Assembly (NCBI GenBank): GCA_964469505.1
Contig: CAYXZO010000028.1
Span: 1-31,427, forward strand
Reading direction: 5' to 3'
Source: CAYXZO01 sp964469505
GTDB taxonomy: Bacteria > Fidelibacterota > UBA8477 > JABMPR01
DNA: 31,427 nt
Shown: positions 24,567 through 31,427 of the stretch, piece after piece
How the letters are laid out: each line of letters starts with the position of its first letter
Position numbering within the stretch: the stretch's first letter is position 1
Made by a program: the position numbers and the translations under genes
The notes under the pieces: generated by a model
Told to the model about the DNA's origin: nothing
Database searches by the model: none
The model's input: only the letters and a program-made list of their open reading frames with translations

Positions 24567-26858
24567 TCAATTATCTGTCTTTTGCCAGTATTTTGTTTTG
24601 GTTGGGTAATCGACCCATTTATCTCCGTCCCAATATTTAATTTTTGACAATAACTTGATCACGTCATCTTTGTCATAATCAGAGTAAAATGATCTTTGAA
24701 ATTTATTATAGTAATAAAACAGAAAGCCGTCTTTCAAAGAAATGTCAATAACTTCGAAATTTTTATTAAAAGTATACAAACTCCCTTCAGGAAGCCTGCC
24801 TATTGATGTAGAGACAAGAACATGGTTGTCTTGGATTGTTAAGTACCTGCATGTCCCTCTGTTAGCTTCAGCCAACAAAAAGTTGGCATTTGGGAATCGG
24901 AGGTAGTATTTTACCTTAGCCTTGGGGGCGTCTTTTAAAATATACCTGTTATCGTTCTGAGGGCTCAAGCCGGAGCAATCCCTATAGTCCAGTATTATAA
25001 GGGTTGGTTGGTTATATTCATTATTTGTGGCGGCTAAAATGATATCGAGTATCCCATCATTATCCACGTCCAGAAATTTAATATCATAGATATAACCCGC
25101 GTTCCAAAAACAGCTGATAACCTTTCCGGACTGATCAAAGATCATTAATTTGGCTGGAAACCAAGGAATATTAAGAAATACGGCAAGGATCTCTTTATAA
25201 TTATCACCGTTCAGATCAACTGTTCTTAAAGTTGAAATAGCTAATACATACTCGCTACTATATGTATTATCACCCCATATAGTTTTTTGATGATTATTGT
25301 ATTGCCAAAGTATTTCTCCTTCTTTAGAAAAACAAGTCAAAATGCCGCATCCAGGATATCCCTTAAAACTATTGCCTATTAGTACCTCATTATTCCCATC
25401 ATTGTTTATATCATCTATATAAACCCGAATATTATTTTTAATATAGTCCTGATCTTTTTTTATCGTATTTATTTTATAACTCCAAAGTATATCACCGGCT
25501 TTGTTGATTATGTTTACATAATTGCCAACAAAATTCCAAGCAACGGGATTGGTGTTTTTCCGTCCCAAAACGGGAGAAGAAGGAAGAGTTGCAAGTAACA
25601 ATAAAAATAACAGTATTATAGAAGTGGCACCAATAACATATTGCCGGTACCTGCGTAGATATTTAATGGGGGTGAAAGCGGTTTCGTGTTTGGTTACCAG
25701 CTTATCGTTATTTAATAACTCTTTGATATTCCTGGCGTATGTAATCTCGTAATTCCGCCCTGGAAAGCGCTCCCGCAAACCGGACAGAAAGCTCTCGGCG
25801 TCAACCCTGTTGTCACTGGGCAGAACTAATTTGGCGAAATGTGAGAAGAAAAAAGCCTCCAACTTCTTCTCAAGAGAGATTTTGGAGATAGGCAAGATCC
25901 TACCCCACCTATCCAAACGACCGGTAATGGCAAAATCGCTTTTAAGAGCGTAACGGGTGGAGTTGAGAGTGATTTCACTCAAAGCCGCGATGTTGAGTAA
26001 TCCTAAACCCGCTCCCAAAGAATCACCTGTGTAAAAATACTCGTTCCTGGGAAAAGCATATTCCACCTGGTAATGACTCCCGATGCCCCGGGATAAGAAG
26101 TTGCCCGACAAGACTTCCCGGGCGTATTCCCAGGCTTCGCGACTTTGCTGGTACATAAGGTCGTCAAATTGATTTTCCCGGAAATTGAACAGGAGCAGGT
26201 CACGATCACGGTCCAATTCGTGTAACCGCACGCTTAAAGGCTGTATAGTTCCTAAAGCGAAATGCTGATGATCAACGCCGTTTTGTTCCACTAGTAAAAC
26301 GTTGAGCAGTTTGGTCTCGTCAGGCGGCGCCAAACGGTTTTGTAGAATATCCAGACACTCTTGATTGAGCCCGTACCGGGCAAAAACCGACCGCAATGAT
26401 GGAAGCCGCTCCGGCCAAGTGTCTCGCCCTTCTATCGCTTCCTGGAGGGCTTCGGCCAGACTGGGGGACGGAGTAGGTTTTCCCAGGTATTCGCCGGCCT
26501 CCTGGTAGGCCCCAAGGCAGAGGTATAGGAGAGCCAGGTTGCGGCGAATCGTCTGGCGGATATGTTCGATTCGTCCGTGGTTGACAGCGGTTTCACAAGC
26601 TTTTTTGAGGGTGTTGAGGTGTACTAGGAGCTTTTGGAGAAAATCCGGAGGGAAATAGCTGAGGTTATCGTCGCTAACCAGGGTTTCGAGGTGGGGGAGC
26701 AGCTGGAGATAGTACGATTCAATGACCTGGGGGACCGAGAATTCCCGGCATTGTCCCAGGAAATGGCTGACTAATGCCAGCTTAAGTCTGGCGCCAGCTG
26801 GGCTCGCAAGATGATATTGGAGCTTAACGAAAGCTCGCTCTAATTCGACCGGTTTCAA
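24567..26858 (-). CDS. Lon-like S16 protease domain / TM / FG-GAP-like repeat protein
   Basis: This 763-residue protein starts at a TTG with GAGAGGT upstream. Residues 1-250 are helical and unrecognised. Residues 260-382 resemble the Lon (S16) proteolytic domain: YTGDSLGAGLGLL holds candidate catalytic S280 in the GPSAG position, KSDFAITGRLDRWGRILPI matches the Lon stretch DVAMTGEITLRGxVLPI, EKKLEAF supplies candidate Lys332, and LVLPSDN and NIKELL match later landmarks. No AAA+ ATPase is present. One TM helix (about 406-427) follows RRYRQ, placing the protease inside and the C-terminus outside. Residues 440-630 hold three calcium-type repeats, with D483-x-N-x-D487, D548-x-N-x-D552 and D597-x-D-x-D601, as in FG-GAP/VCBS propellers. 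The 3' half of the gene is visibly more AT-rich than the 5' half. It stands alone. A transmembrane sensor-protease is a hypothesis. Confidence 0.8.
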   Translation of the reverse strand: MKPVELERAFVKLQYHLASPAGARLKLALVSHFLGQCREFSVPQVIESYYLQLLPHLETLVSDDNLSYFPPDFLQKLLVHLNTLKKACETAVNHGRIEHIRQTIRRNLALLYLCLGAYQEAGEYLGKPTPSPSLAEALQEAIEGRDTWPERLPSLRSVFARYGLNQECLDILQNRLAPPDETKLLNVLLVEQNGVDHQHFALGTIQPLSVRLHELDRDRDLLLFNFRENQFDDLMYQQSREAWEYAREVLSGNFLSRGIGSHYQVEYAFPRNEYFYTGDSLGAGLGLLNIAALSEITLNSTRYALKSDFAITGRLDRWGRILPISKISLEKKLEAFFFSHFAKLVLPSDNRVDAESFLSGLRERFPGRNYEITYARNIKELLNNDKLVTKHETAFTPIKYLRRYRQYVIGATSIILLFLLLLATLPSSPVLGRKNTNPVAWNFVGNYVNIINKAGDILWSYKINTIKKDQDYIKNNIRVYIDDINNDGNNEVLIGNSFKGYPGCGILTCFSKEGEILWQYNNHQKTIWGDNTYSSEYVLAISTLRTVDLNGDNYKEILAVFLNIPWFPAKLMIFDQSGKVISCFWNAGYIYDIKFLDVDNDGILDIILAATNNEYNQPTLIILDYRDCSGLSPQNDNRYILKDAPKAKVKYYLRFPNANFLLAEANRGTCRYLTIQDNHVLVSTSIGRLPEGSLYTFNKNFEVIDISLKDGFLFYYYNKFQRSFYSDYDKDDVIKLLSKIKYWDGDKWVDYPTKTKYWQKTDN

Positions 26859-27509
26859 AATTGACCTCTCAAGAGCAATTTACGGTGAAGCCAGGGACTT
26901 TTGCAAATAGTGGATATTTTTTCCGGCCTGTCATGTCGCTAAATGGTTTTGATTCCCCTGAAACCCATTTTATGAAGGTAGCGAAGCCCTTGAGACGTAA
27001 GGCGCGTCAGCAGCTGGAAAAAGGCGATTAGGAGGGCCTGTTGCGATCAAATGATACAGTTTAGGACTCTTGGTTTATTCTTTCTGTTAGTTTTACTGAG
27101 TTAGAAACCGGATTCACTAGAAATGGATTGTCTGGTATGTAATAGTATGGTAGCCAAACAACATGACGACAATTACCGCAGAGTAGCTGACGGAATTCAG
27201 TGGAAATGGCTGATGAAAATATGGGGGAAAGGGAGCAGGAGATTAGGTGCGATATCCGAATCGTGGCAAGGTGATTTACCGCGCAAATTGTAATGTCCGG
27301 GGAGGTCTATCTTCAATGGCTAGGAGTGTGGCAGCGCTTGAAGGGGCTGACAGGGGCAGCAAATTACATGCTAATAGAGGTGTATACTTTTTCTTAAGAC
27401 GCTGTTTGCGATAAGTATTGAGTTAAGGTTGGCGGCTTGACTTAAAATGGAGCTGTCATTAGACATTGAAAATCCGTCCCCAAAGCGGTATTTGTCTATC
27501 GGTAGTACG
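26859..27509. other. Long intergenic region, possibly holding gene remnants
   Basis: About 650 bases without an intact gene. A short in-frame stretch from 26972 reads MKVAKPLRRKARQQLEKGD, then a stop, then EGLLRSN, the type of sequence found at the start of helical-repeat proteins. Around 27200, frames with QWKWLMKIWGKGSRRLG and MADENMGEREQEI also look protein-like but are out of frame with it. This could be a decayed gene or chance. I found no RNA gene or transposon ends. Confidence 0.35.
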
Positions 27510-27537
27510 AAAAAGCCGGAACCGATGGTTCCGGCTT
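27510..27537 (-). terminator. Rho-independent terminator after tRNA-Asp
   Basis: A perfect 11-bp stem (27513-27523 with 27527-27537) and a 3-base loop contain the GC-rich core AGCCGGAACC. Read on the minus strand it is followed by a short T-run (complement of 27510-27514). It lies 10 bases downstream of the tRNA's CCA end. Confidence 0.9.
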
Positions 27538-27547
27538 AGCTGATTGC

Positions 27548-27625
27548 TGGCGGGACCGACGGGGATCGAACCCGCGACCTCCGGCTTGACAGGCCGGCGT
27601 TCTAACCGAGCTGAACTACGGCCCC
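27548..27625 (-). tRNA. tRNA-Asp (GTC anticodon)
   Basis: This 78-base tRNA includes an encoded 3' CCA. The acceptor stem pairs GGGGCCG with CGGTCCC (one G-T), the anticodon stem-loop is GCCGG-CCTGTCAAG-CCGGA with anticodon GTC (complement at 27588-27590), and the T arm contains GGGTTCGATCCCC. It sits 20 bases after the stop of the DUF3098-like gene on the same strand and is followed by a strong terminator, so both may be on one transcript. Confidence 0.97.
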
Positions 27626-27645
27626 GTTTATAAAAAGCCCCCCGG

Positions 27646-27876
27646 CTATTTCTTTGGTTTATAAAGAATTGCCAGGGGAATAACTACTAGATAAGCCAGC
27701 AATAAGACGATGGGGGCAATGGTCATGGCTGTAACGCTGTTCAGGCTGCTCAAACCCATCATGACATATCCGAACACCAGTAGCGCGATACCCAAGCCGA
27801 ACAGCAGATAATTGGTACGCCCGAAAGGGAGCTGCTCGTACCAGTGCAGGGTTTCTTTGGTAGTCTTAGCGCTCAT
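27646..27876 (-). CDS. DUF3098-like small membrane protein
   Basis: This 76-residue protein has the start MSAKTTKETLHWYEQLPFGRTNYLL, then two TM helices (about 24-44 and 50-70) and a basic tail ILYKPKK. The motif LPFGRTNYLLFGLGIALLVFGYVMM is cut here to its family hallmark, PFGxxNYxL, which resembles DUF3098 proteins of Bacteroidota, of unknown function. I chose the internal ATG at 27876 over the open frame's earlier start because the added 30 residues look non-coding and the family begins here; the ATG has no clear Shine-Dalgarno. It is divergent from mltG across 250 bp. Confidence 0.7.
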   Translation of the reverse strand: MSAKTTKETLHWYEQLPFGRTNYLLFGLGIALLVFGYVMMGLSSLNSVTAMTIAPIVLLLAYLVVIPLAILYKPKK

Positions 27877-28126
27877 AGCGGCGGCGAATATACACGACGA
27901 GTTACAGGCATACAAAACTTTTCTAACCTTCCCCGAGCGTGGAACCTGAGAGATTTTTGTCCCCATCGGGAGGCTCGGATTTTGTGCAGGGTGACAAGCT
28001 CACCATCGTATCACTATAAAGCTTACCTGGTATTTTACCAACGCCCAAAGCTCGTTTGACTTGTACTTACCAGTGGGATATGTTAATTACCCGGCCCCGC
28101 GGTGGGGCGTTGCATTGGGAGGCATA

Positions 28127-29161
28127 TTGAAAAACAAGCTTTTATGGGGGCTGGCGGTCGGCGCCATGCTCGCAATAGGAGGTATATATTGGTTGCTGGA
28201 TGCGGTACCTGATACCGGGCACCATGATCCGGTGAGGGTAATAATACCCCGTGGTGCTAACCTGAGTCAGATTGCGCAAATTCTTCACAAACAAGGCGTT
28301 ATAAGCTCTGAATGGAGTTTCGTGTGGGCTGGGCGTCTACTGGGGAGCACTCGTAAACTGCCGGCCGGTGAATTCGAATTTCCCCGTCCGCTTTCCAACT
28401 CGCACACGCTGGAAATATTGCGTCACGCCAAACCGGTAGAGATAACGATTACCATCCCCGAAGGGCTGAGATCCGACGAAATCATCCACATTCTGGTGGG
28501 GAAACTTGAGCTGGATTCTCTCAAATTGACCTCTTTGTTGACCGACTCGGCTTTGCTGGCTCTGGCAGGAGAAGGTTTTACTCATCTGGAAGGATGTTTG
28601 TATCCCGATACCTACAAGTTTCTGCGGGGTGAAGATGAGCGGACTGTTCTAGCCCGCATGGTGCGCAATTTTCGACGGCATTTCAAGCCCGAGTGGCGCG
28701 CGCGGGCGCGAGAGCTGGGATTGACTATTCCGCAGGTGGTGACCTTGGCGTCTATGATAGAAAAGGAAGCCGCTCGCCCTGAAGAACGCTCCTTAATTTC
28801 CTCTGTTTACCATAATCGCCTGCGTCGCAATATGCTTCTCAACTGCGATCCCACTTTAATCTATATGTTGGTGCGGCGGGGAGAATGGAACGGCAACCTG
28901 CAGCGCCGGCATAAACGAATCCGTGATCCATATAATACCTATCTTTTCCGGGGCCTACCCCCCGGGCCCATCGCCAATCCCGGTGCGGCCAGCCTGGAGG
29001 CTGCTCTCTATCCAGCTGTTACCGATTATTTGTATTTTGTAAGTCGCAACGATGGCACGCGCCGCCACGTTTTCGCTCGAACTCTCCGTCAGCACATAAA
29101 TAACGTCAACCGCTTCCAGAAGCATCCTCGTCGATGGTCAAAGACGTCCTCGCAGGGTTGA
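28127..29161 (+). CDS. mltG: Endolytic murein transglycosylase MltG
   Basis: This 344-residue inner-membrane protein (about the length of E. coli MltG) cleaves nascent peptidoglycan glycan strands to set their length. It has one N-terminal TM helix (KNKLLWGLAVGAMLAIGG), a LysM-like segment (about 50-100) and the YceG catalytic domain. The catalytic Glu is in LASMIEKEAARPEERS, followed by the family markers VYHNRL, NCDPTLIY, DPYNTYLF and GLPPGPIANPGAASLEAA. I chose the TTG at 28127, preceded by GGGAGG, because it places the TM helix at the N-terminus; the open frame extends 22 codons upstream to another TTG. Its last 28 bases overlap the helicase gene. Confidence 0.95.
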   Translation: MKNKLLWGLAVGAMLAIGGIYWLLDAVPDTGHHDPVRVIIPRGANLSQIAQILHKQGVISSEWSFVWAGRLLGSTRKLPAGEFEFPRPLSNSHTLEILRHAKPVEITITIPEGLRSDEIIHILVGKLELDSLKLTSLLTDSALLALAGEGFTHLEGCLYPDTYKFLRGEDERTVLARMVRNFRRHFKPEWRARARELGLTIPQVVTLASMIEKEAARPEERSLISSVYHNRLRRNMLLNCDPTLIYMLVRRGEWNGNLQRRHKRIRDPYNTYLFRGLPPGPIANPGAASLEAALYPAVTDYLYFVSRNDGTRRHVFARTLRQHINNVNRFQKHPRRWSKTSSQG

Positions 29162-31296
29162 ATCCCCAGCAAGTAGCTGCCGTTAAAGCTACTAAGGGGC
29201 CGGTGCTGATTTTTGCCGGCGCCGGAAGTGGTAAGACGCGAGTTTTGACTCACAGGGTGGCTTACCTGATAAAAAACGAAAACATACCTCCAGAGCATAT
29301 TCTAGCGGTTACCTTCACCAATAAAGCGGCGCAGGAGATGCGGGAGCGACTCTTTCAATTACTGGGAGAAATTGCCAGTGGGCTACATATCGGTACTTTC
29401 CATGCTATCTGTGCGCGCATTCTACGACGTGAGGCTTTGCAGTTGGGATACGAGCGCAATTTCACCATTTACGATGATGAGGACAGTCGACGACTGTTGA
29501 AACGGATTATCGCTGATGAAGGATTAGAAGCCGAATTCCCCCAATCCCAGGCTGTGCTTCAAGTTATCAGGGACTATAAAAATCGCTTGATAGAACCTAC
29601 TGAGGCGCATGAGTTGGCCCAGAATTCTGTTGAGGAGCGCCTGGCTCTACTTTACGAGCTATACCAGACCGCGCTTAAGAAAAATAATGCCTTGGATTTC
29701 GATGATCTGCTGCTGTTACCTTTGGAACTCTTTCGGAGATTTCCCCAGACCTTGAAAAGATATCAACGCCAATTTCAATTCATTTTGGTTGACGAGTACC
29801 AGGATACTAACCAGGCGCAGTTTCGGCTGGTTAAGTTGCTTAGTGGGGAGCAGGGAAACTTGTGTGTAGTGGGGGATGACGATCAGTCCATATATGGCTG
29901 GCGGGGAGCTGATATTACCAACATTCTGGAATTTCGTCAGACCTTTCCCGGTGCGCGGGTTTTTAAGTTGGAAAGAAATTACCGTTCGACCCGTACGATC
30001 GTGGCGGCGGCTTCAGCCTTGGTGGGCAACAATCAACGTCGCGAACCCAAAGAGCTTTGGGCTGACGGCAACGAAGGCGAAAAGCTCCAGTGGCTGGCTG
30101 CCAATGATGATCGGGAAGAAGCTCGACTAGTGGTAGCGGCTTTGCAGGAAGAATGCGGGCGTGGTAACCGAAAGTTCAGCGATTTTGCCATTCTCTACCG
30201 CACCAACGCCCAGTCGCGCAGCCTGGAAGAATTTCTCCGCAGGGCCGGTATTCCTTACCAGATTGTGGGGGGCGTAGGGTTTTATGACCGCAAAGAGATC
30301 AAAGATGTGCTGGCTTATTTTCAGGTTGTGCTGAATACCTTTGATTCCGTGAGTTTGATGCGGATTATCAACGATCCCCCTCGGGGAATTGGCAAGGTAA
30401 CTCAAGAGAAGTTGAATAGTTTTGCTCTATCCCAGGACATTTCTCTCTTCAGTGCCATGATGCGCGCGGAAGAAATTGACCTAAGTCCCCGAGCCAAAAA
30501 GCAAATCACGGCCTTTGTCAAGTTCATCAACAAGTACTCTCAGCTGCTGGACCAACTGTCATTGGAAGAGTGGGCCCGTGTGATGGTAGAAGATCTGGGC
30601 TATTTCAGGATGTGGAAGGAGGAGAGAACGCCGGAAAGCCAGGCCAGGCTTGAGAACTTGCAAGAGCTGCTTAATGCGGTGGGGGAATATGCTGAACGCA
30701 CCGCAGAGCCAACCCTTGCTGGATTTTTAGAGGAAGTTTCTTTGTTGAGCGATGTGGACAGCATGGAGGATGACAAACAGCAGGTTACGCTGATGACAGT
30801 ACATGCTGCCAAGGGATTGGAATTTCCGATTGTATTCATCACCGGTATGGAGGAAGGTTTATTTCCCATACGTCGGGCTCTGATGAATCCCCACGAATTG
30901 GAAGAAGAGCGGCGTTTATTTTATGTGGCATTAACTCGGGCCAAGGAGAAGGTGTATCTGAGTCATGCTCGCCAGCGGCGGCTATACGGAGACTATTTAC
31001 CATCGGTTCCCTCGCGTTTTCTAGGTGAATTACCGGCTGATTTGATCGAGCATAACTCCAGTCAAGTATCCGCCCCCTCAAATATAACCCCTCCGCCCCG
31101 CAGGCCGTCCATGAAGCCAGGGGATGTGACAGAATACGCACCGGGGCAACTAGTGGAACATGCCGTATTTGGTAAGGGACGGATTCTGGAAGTGGAAGGG
31201 CAGGGCAATAATTCCAAGCTTACAGTGGTTTTCCAGGGGCGGGTGACAAAACGTTTATTAGCCCGCTACGCCCATTTACGAATTCTAGAACAATAG
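29134..31296 (+). CDS. pcrA: UvrD/PcrA-type superfamily 1 DNA helicase
   Basis: This 720-residue 3'-5' DNA helicase acts in nucleotide excision and mismatch repair and in replication restart. It has motif Q/Ia (LNPQQVAAV), Walker A GAGSGKT (about 30-36), TFTNKAAQEM, motif II VDEYQDTNQ, motif III GDDDQSIYGWRGA, motif IV NYRST, and motifs V-VI (TVHAAKGLEFP and the VALTRAKEKV segment). The PcrA-type C-terminal domain reads LVEHAVFGKGRILEVEGQG. Length and motif order are standard. The ATG at 29134 lies inside mltG with a 28-base overlap and no clear Shine-Dalgarno, so translational coupling is likely. The UvrD/PcrA name is at family level. Confidence 0.95.
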   Translation: MVKDVLAGLNPQQVAAVKATKGPVLIFAGAGSGKTRVLTHRVAYLIKNENIPPEHILAVTFTNKAAQEMRERLFQLLGEIASGLHIGTFHAICARILRREALQLGYERNFTIYDDEDSRRLLKRIIADEGLEAEFPQSQAVLQVIRDYKNRLIEPTEAHELAQNSVEERLALLYELYQTALKKNNALDFDDLLLLPLELFRRFPQTLKRYQRQFQFILVDEYQDTNQAQFRLVKLLSGEQGNLCVVGDDDQSIYGWRGADITNILEFRQTFPGARVFKLERNYRSTRTIVAAASALVGNNQRREPKELWADGNEGEKLQWLAANDDREEARLVVAALQEECGRGNRKFSDFAILYRTNAQSRSLEEFLRRAGIPYQIVGGVGFYDRKEIKDVLAYFQVVLNTFDSVSLMRIINDPPRGIGKVTQEKLNSFALSQDISLFSAMMRAEEIDLSPRAKKQITAFVKFINKYSQLLDQLSLEEWARVMVEDLGYFRMWKEERTPESQARLENLQELLNAVGEYAERTAEPTLAGFLEEVSLLSDVDSMEDDKQQVTLMTVHAAKGLEFPIVFITGMEEGLFPIRRALMNPHELEEERRLFYVALTRAKEKVYLSHARQRRLYGDYLPSVPSRFLGELPADLIEHNSSQVSAPSNITPPPRRPSMKPGDVTEYAPGQLVEHAVFGKGRILEVEGQGNNSKLTVVFQGRVTKRLLARYAHLRILEQ

Positions 31297-31427
31297 CGCC
31301 GGGTTACTAAGGCGGCGGAATTGAGCTGGATATTTGCACGAATTACGTTTTTCTTGTTTTGCAAGCCTAGATATCTATGCGTTGTAGCCTCTCCATATCC
31401 AATAGCAGAAAAACGAATCAACGCTCA
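31297..31427. other. Right edge, no gene visible
   Basis: The last 131 bases hold no open frame or recognisable RNA. GCGCCGGGTTACTAAGGCGGC just after the stop has partial dyad symmetry but no T-run, so it is not called as a terminator. Confidence 0.4.

Noticed and set aside
27548..27625. tRNA-Asp as an integration site
   Set aside because: No integrase gene and no second copy of the tRNA 3' end was noticed nearby.
1..31427. CRISPR arrays, prophage or insertion-sequence content
   Set aside because: I saw no regularly spaced repeats, no transposase, integrase or phage structural proteins on either strand.

Overview
The window looks like a fragment of a metagenome-assembled genome from a Gram-negative bacterium, most likely of the FCB superphylum (Bacteroidota, Calditrichota, Marinimicrobia or KSB1-like). 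This rests on a TonB-dependent receptor with an N-terminal carboxypeptidase-like domain, a second outer-membrane barrel, an HTH_34-type regulator, a DUF3098-like membrane protein and tandem secreted amidohydrolase-fold proteins. The phylum is an inference. Two 100-N runs (7338-7437 and 9275-9374) mark scaffold joins. The second is artefactual: the same 55 bases occur on both sides, and merging them restores one kinase gene.

Left part (1-8223): after a gene-poor left edge and a lone DsrE-family gene (+), a six-gene minus-strand cluster runs from 7646 down to 1034. In transcription order it encodes a heme-copper-oxidase-like membrane protein that keeps heme ligands but appears to have lost two CuB ligands, a 48-residue single-TM protein, a CuA subunit II, a type-B-like heme-copper subunit I in which the active-site Tyr is Gln, a 3-TM/SCO fusion, and a cytochrome b / 2x[4Fe-4S] / MvhD-like fusion. 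The Tyr-to-Gln change suggests a nitric oxide reductase-type enzyme (the eNOR/sNOR class of proposed families) rather than an oxygen reductase. A divergent Rrf2 regulator with IscR/NsrR-type Cys ligands sits upstream, and inverted repeats lie between it and the cluster.

Signalling part (8280-14335): two plus-strand histidine kinases follow. One has a NarX/PilJ-like sensor segment and HAMP. The other is a 1399-residue soluble kinase with a degenerate receiver and eight PAS domains, one of them cysteine-rich. Their kinase cores are clearly paralogous. No response regulator lies nearby.

Envelope part (14647-24462): a three-gene operon (membrane protein, HTH_34 regulator, TonB-dependent receptor) is preceded by overlapping palindromes. 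A convergent porin-like gene follows, then a translationally coupled pair of secreted amidohydrolase-fold proteins in which only one of three domains keeps the HxH metal motif.

Right part (24567-31427): a 763-residue minus-strand protein joins a helical N-terminus, a Lon-like S16 protease domain, one TM helix and an FG-GAP/VCBS-like calcium-binding region. I do not recognise this architecture as a described system. After a gene-poor stretch come tRNA-Asp with a strong terminator, a DUF3098-like gene, and housekeeping mltG and a UvrD/PcrA helicase gene overlapping by 28 bp.
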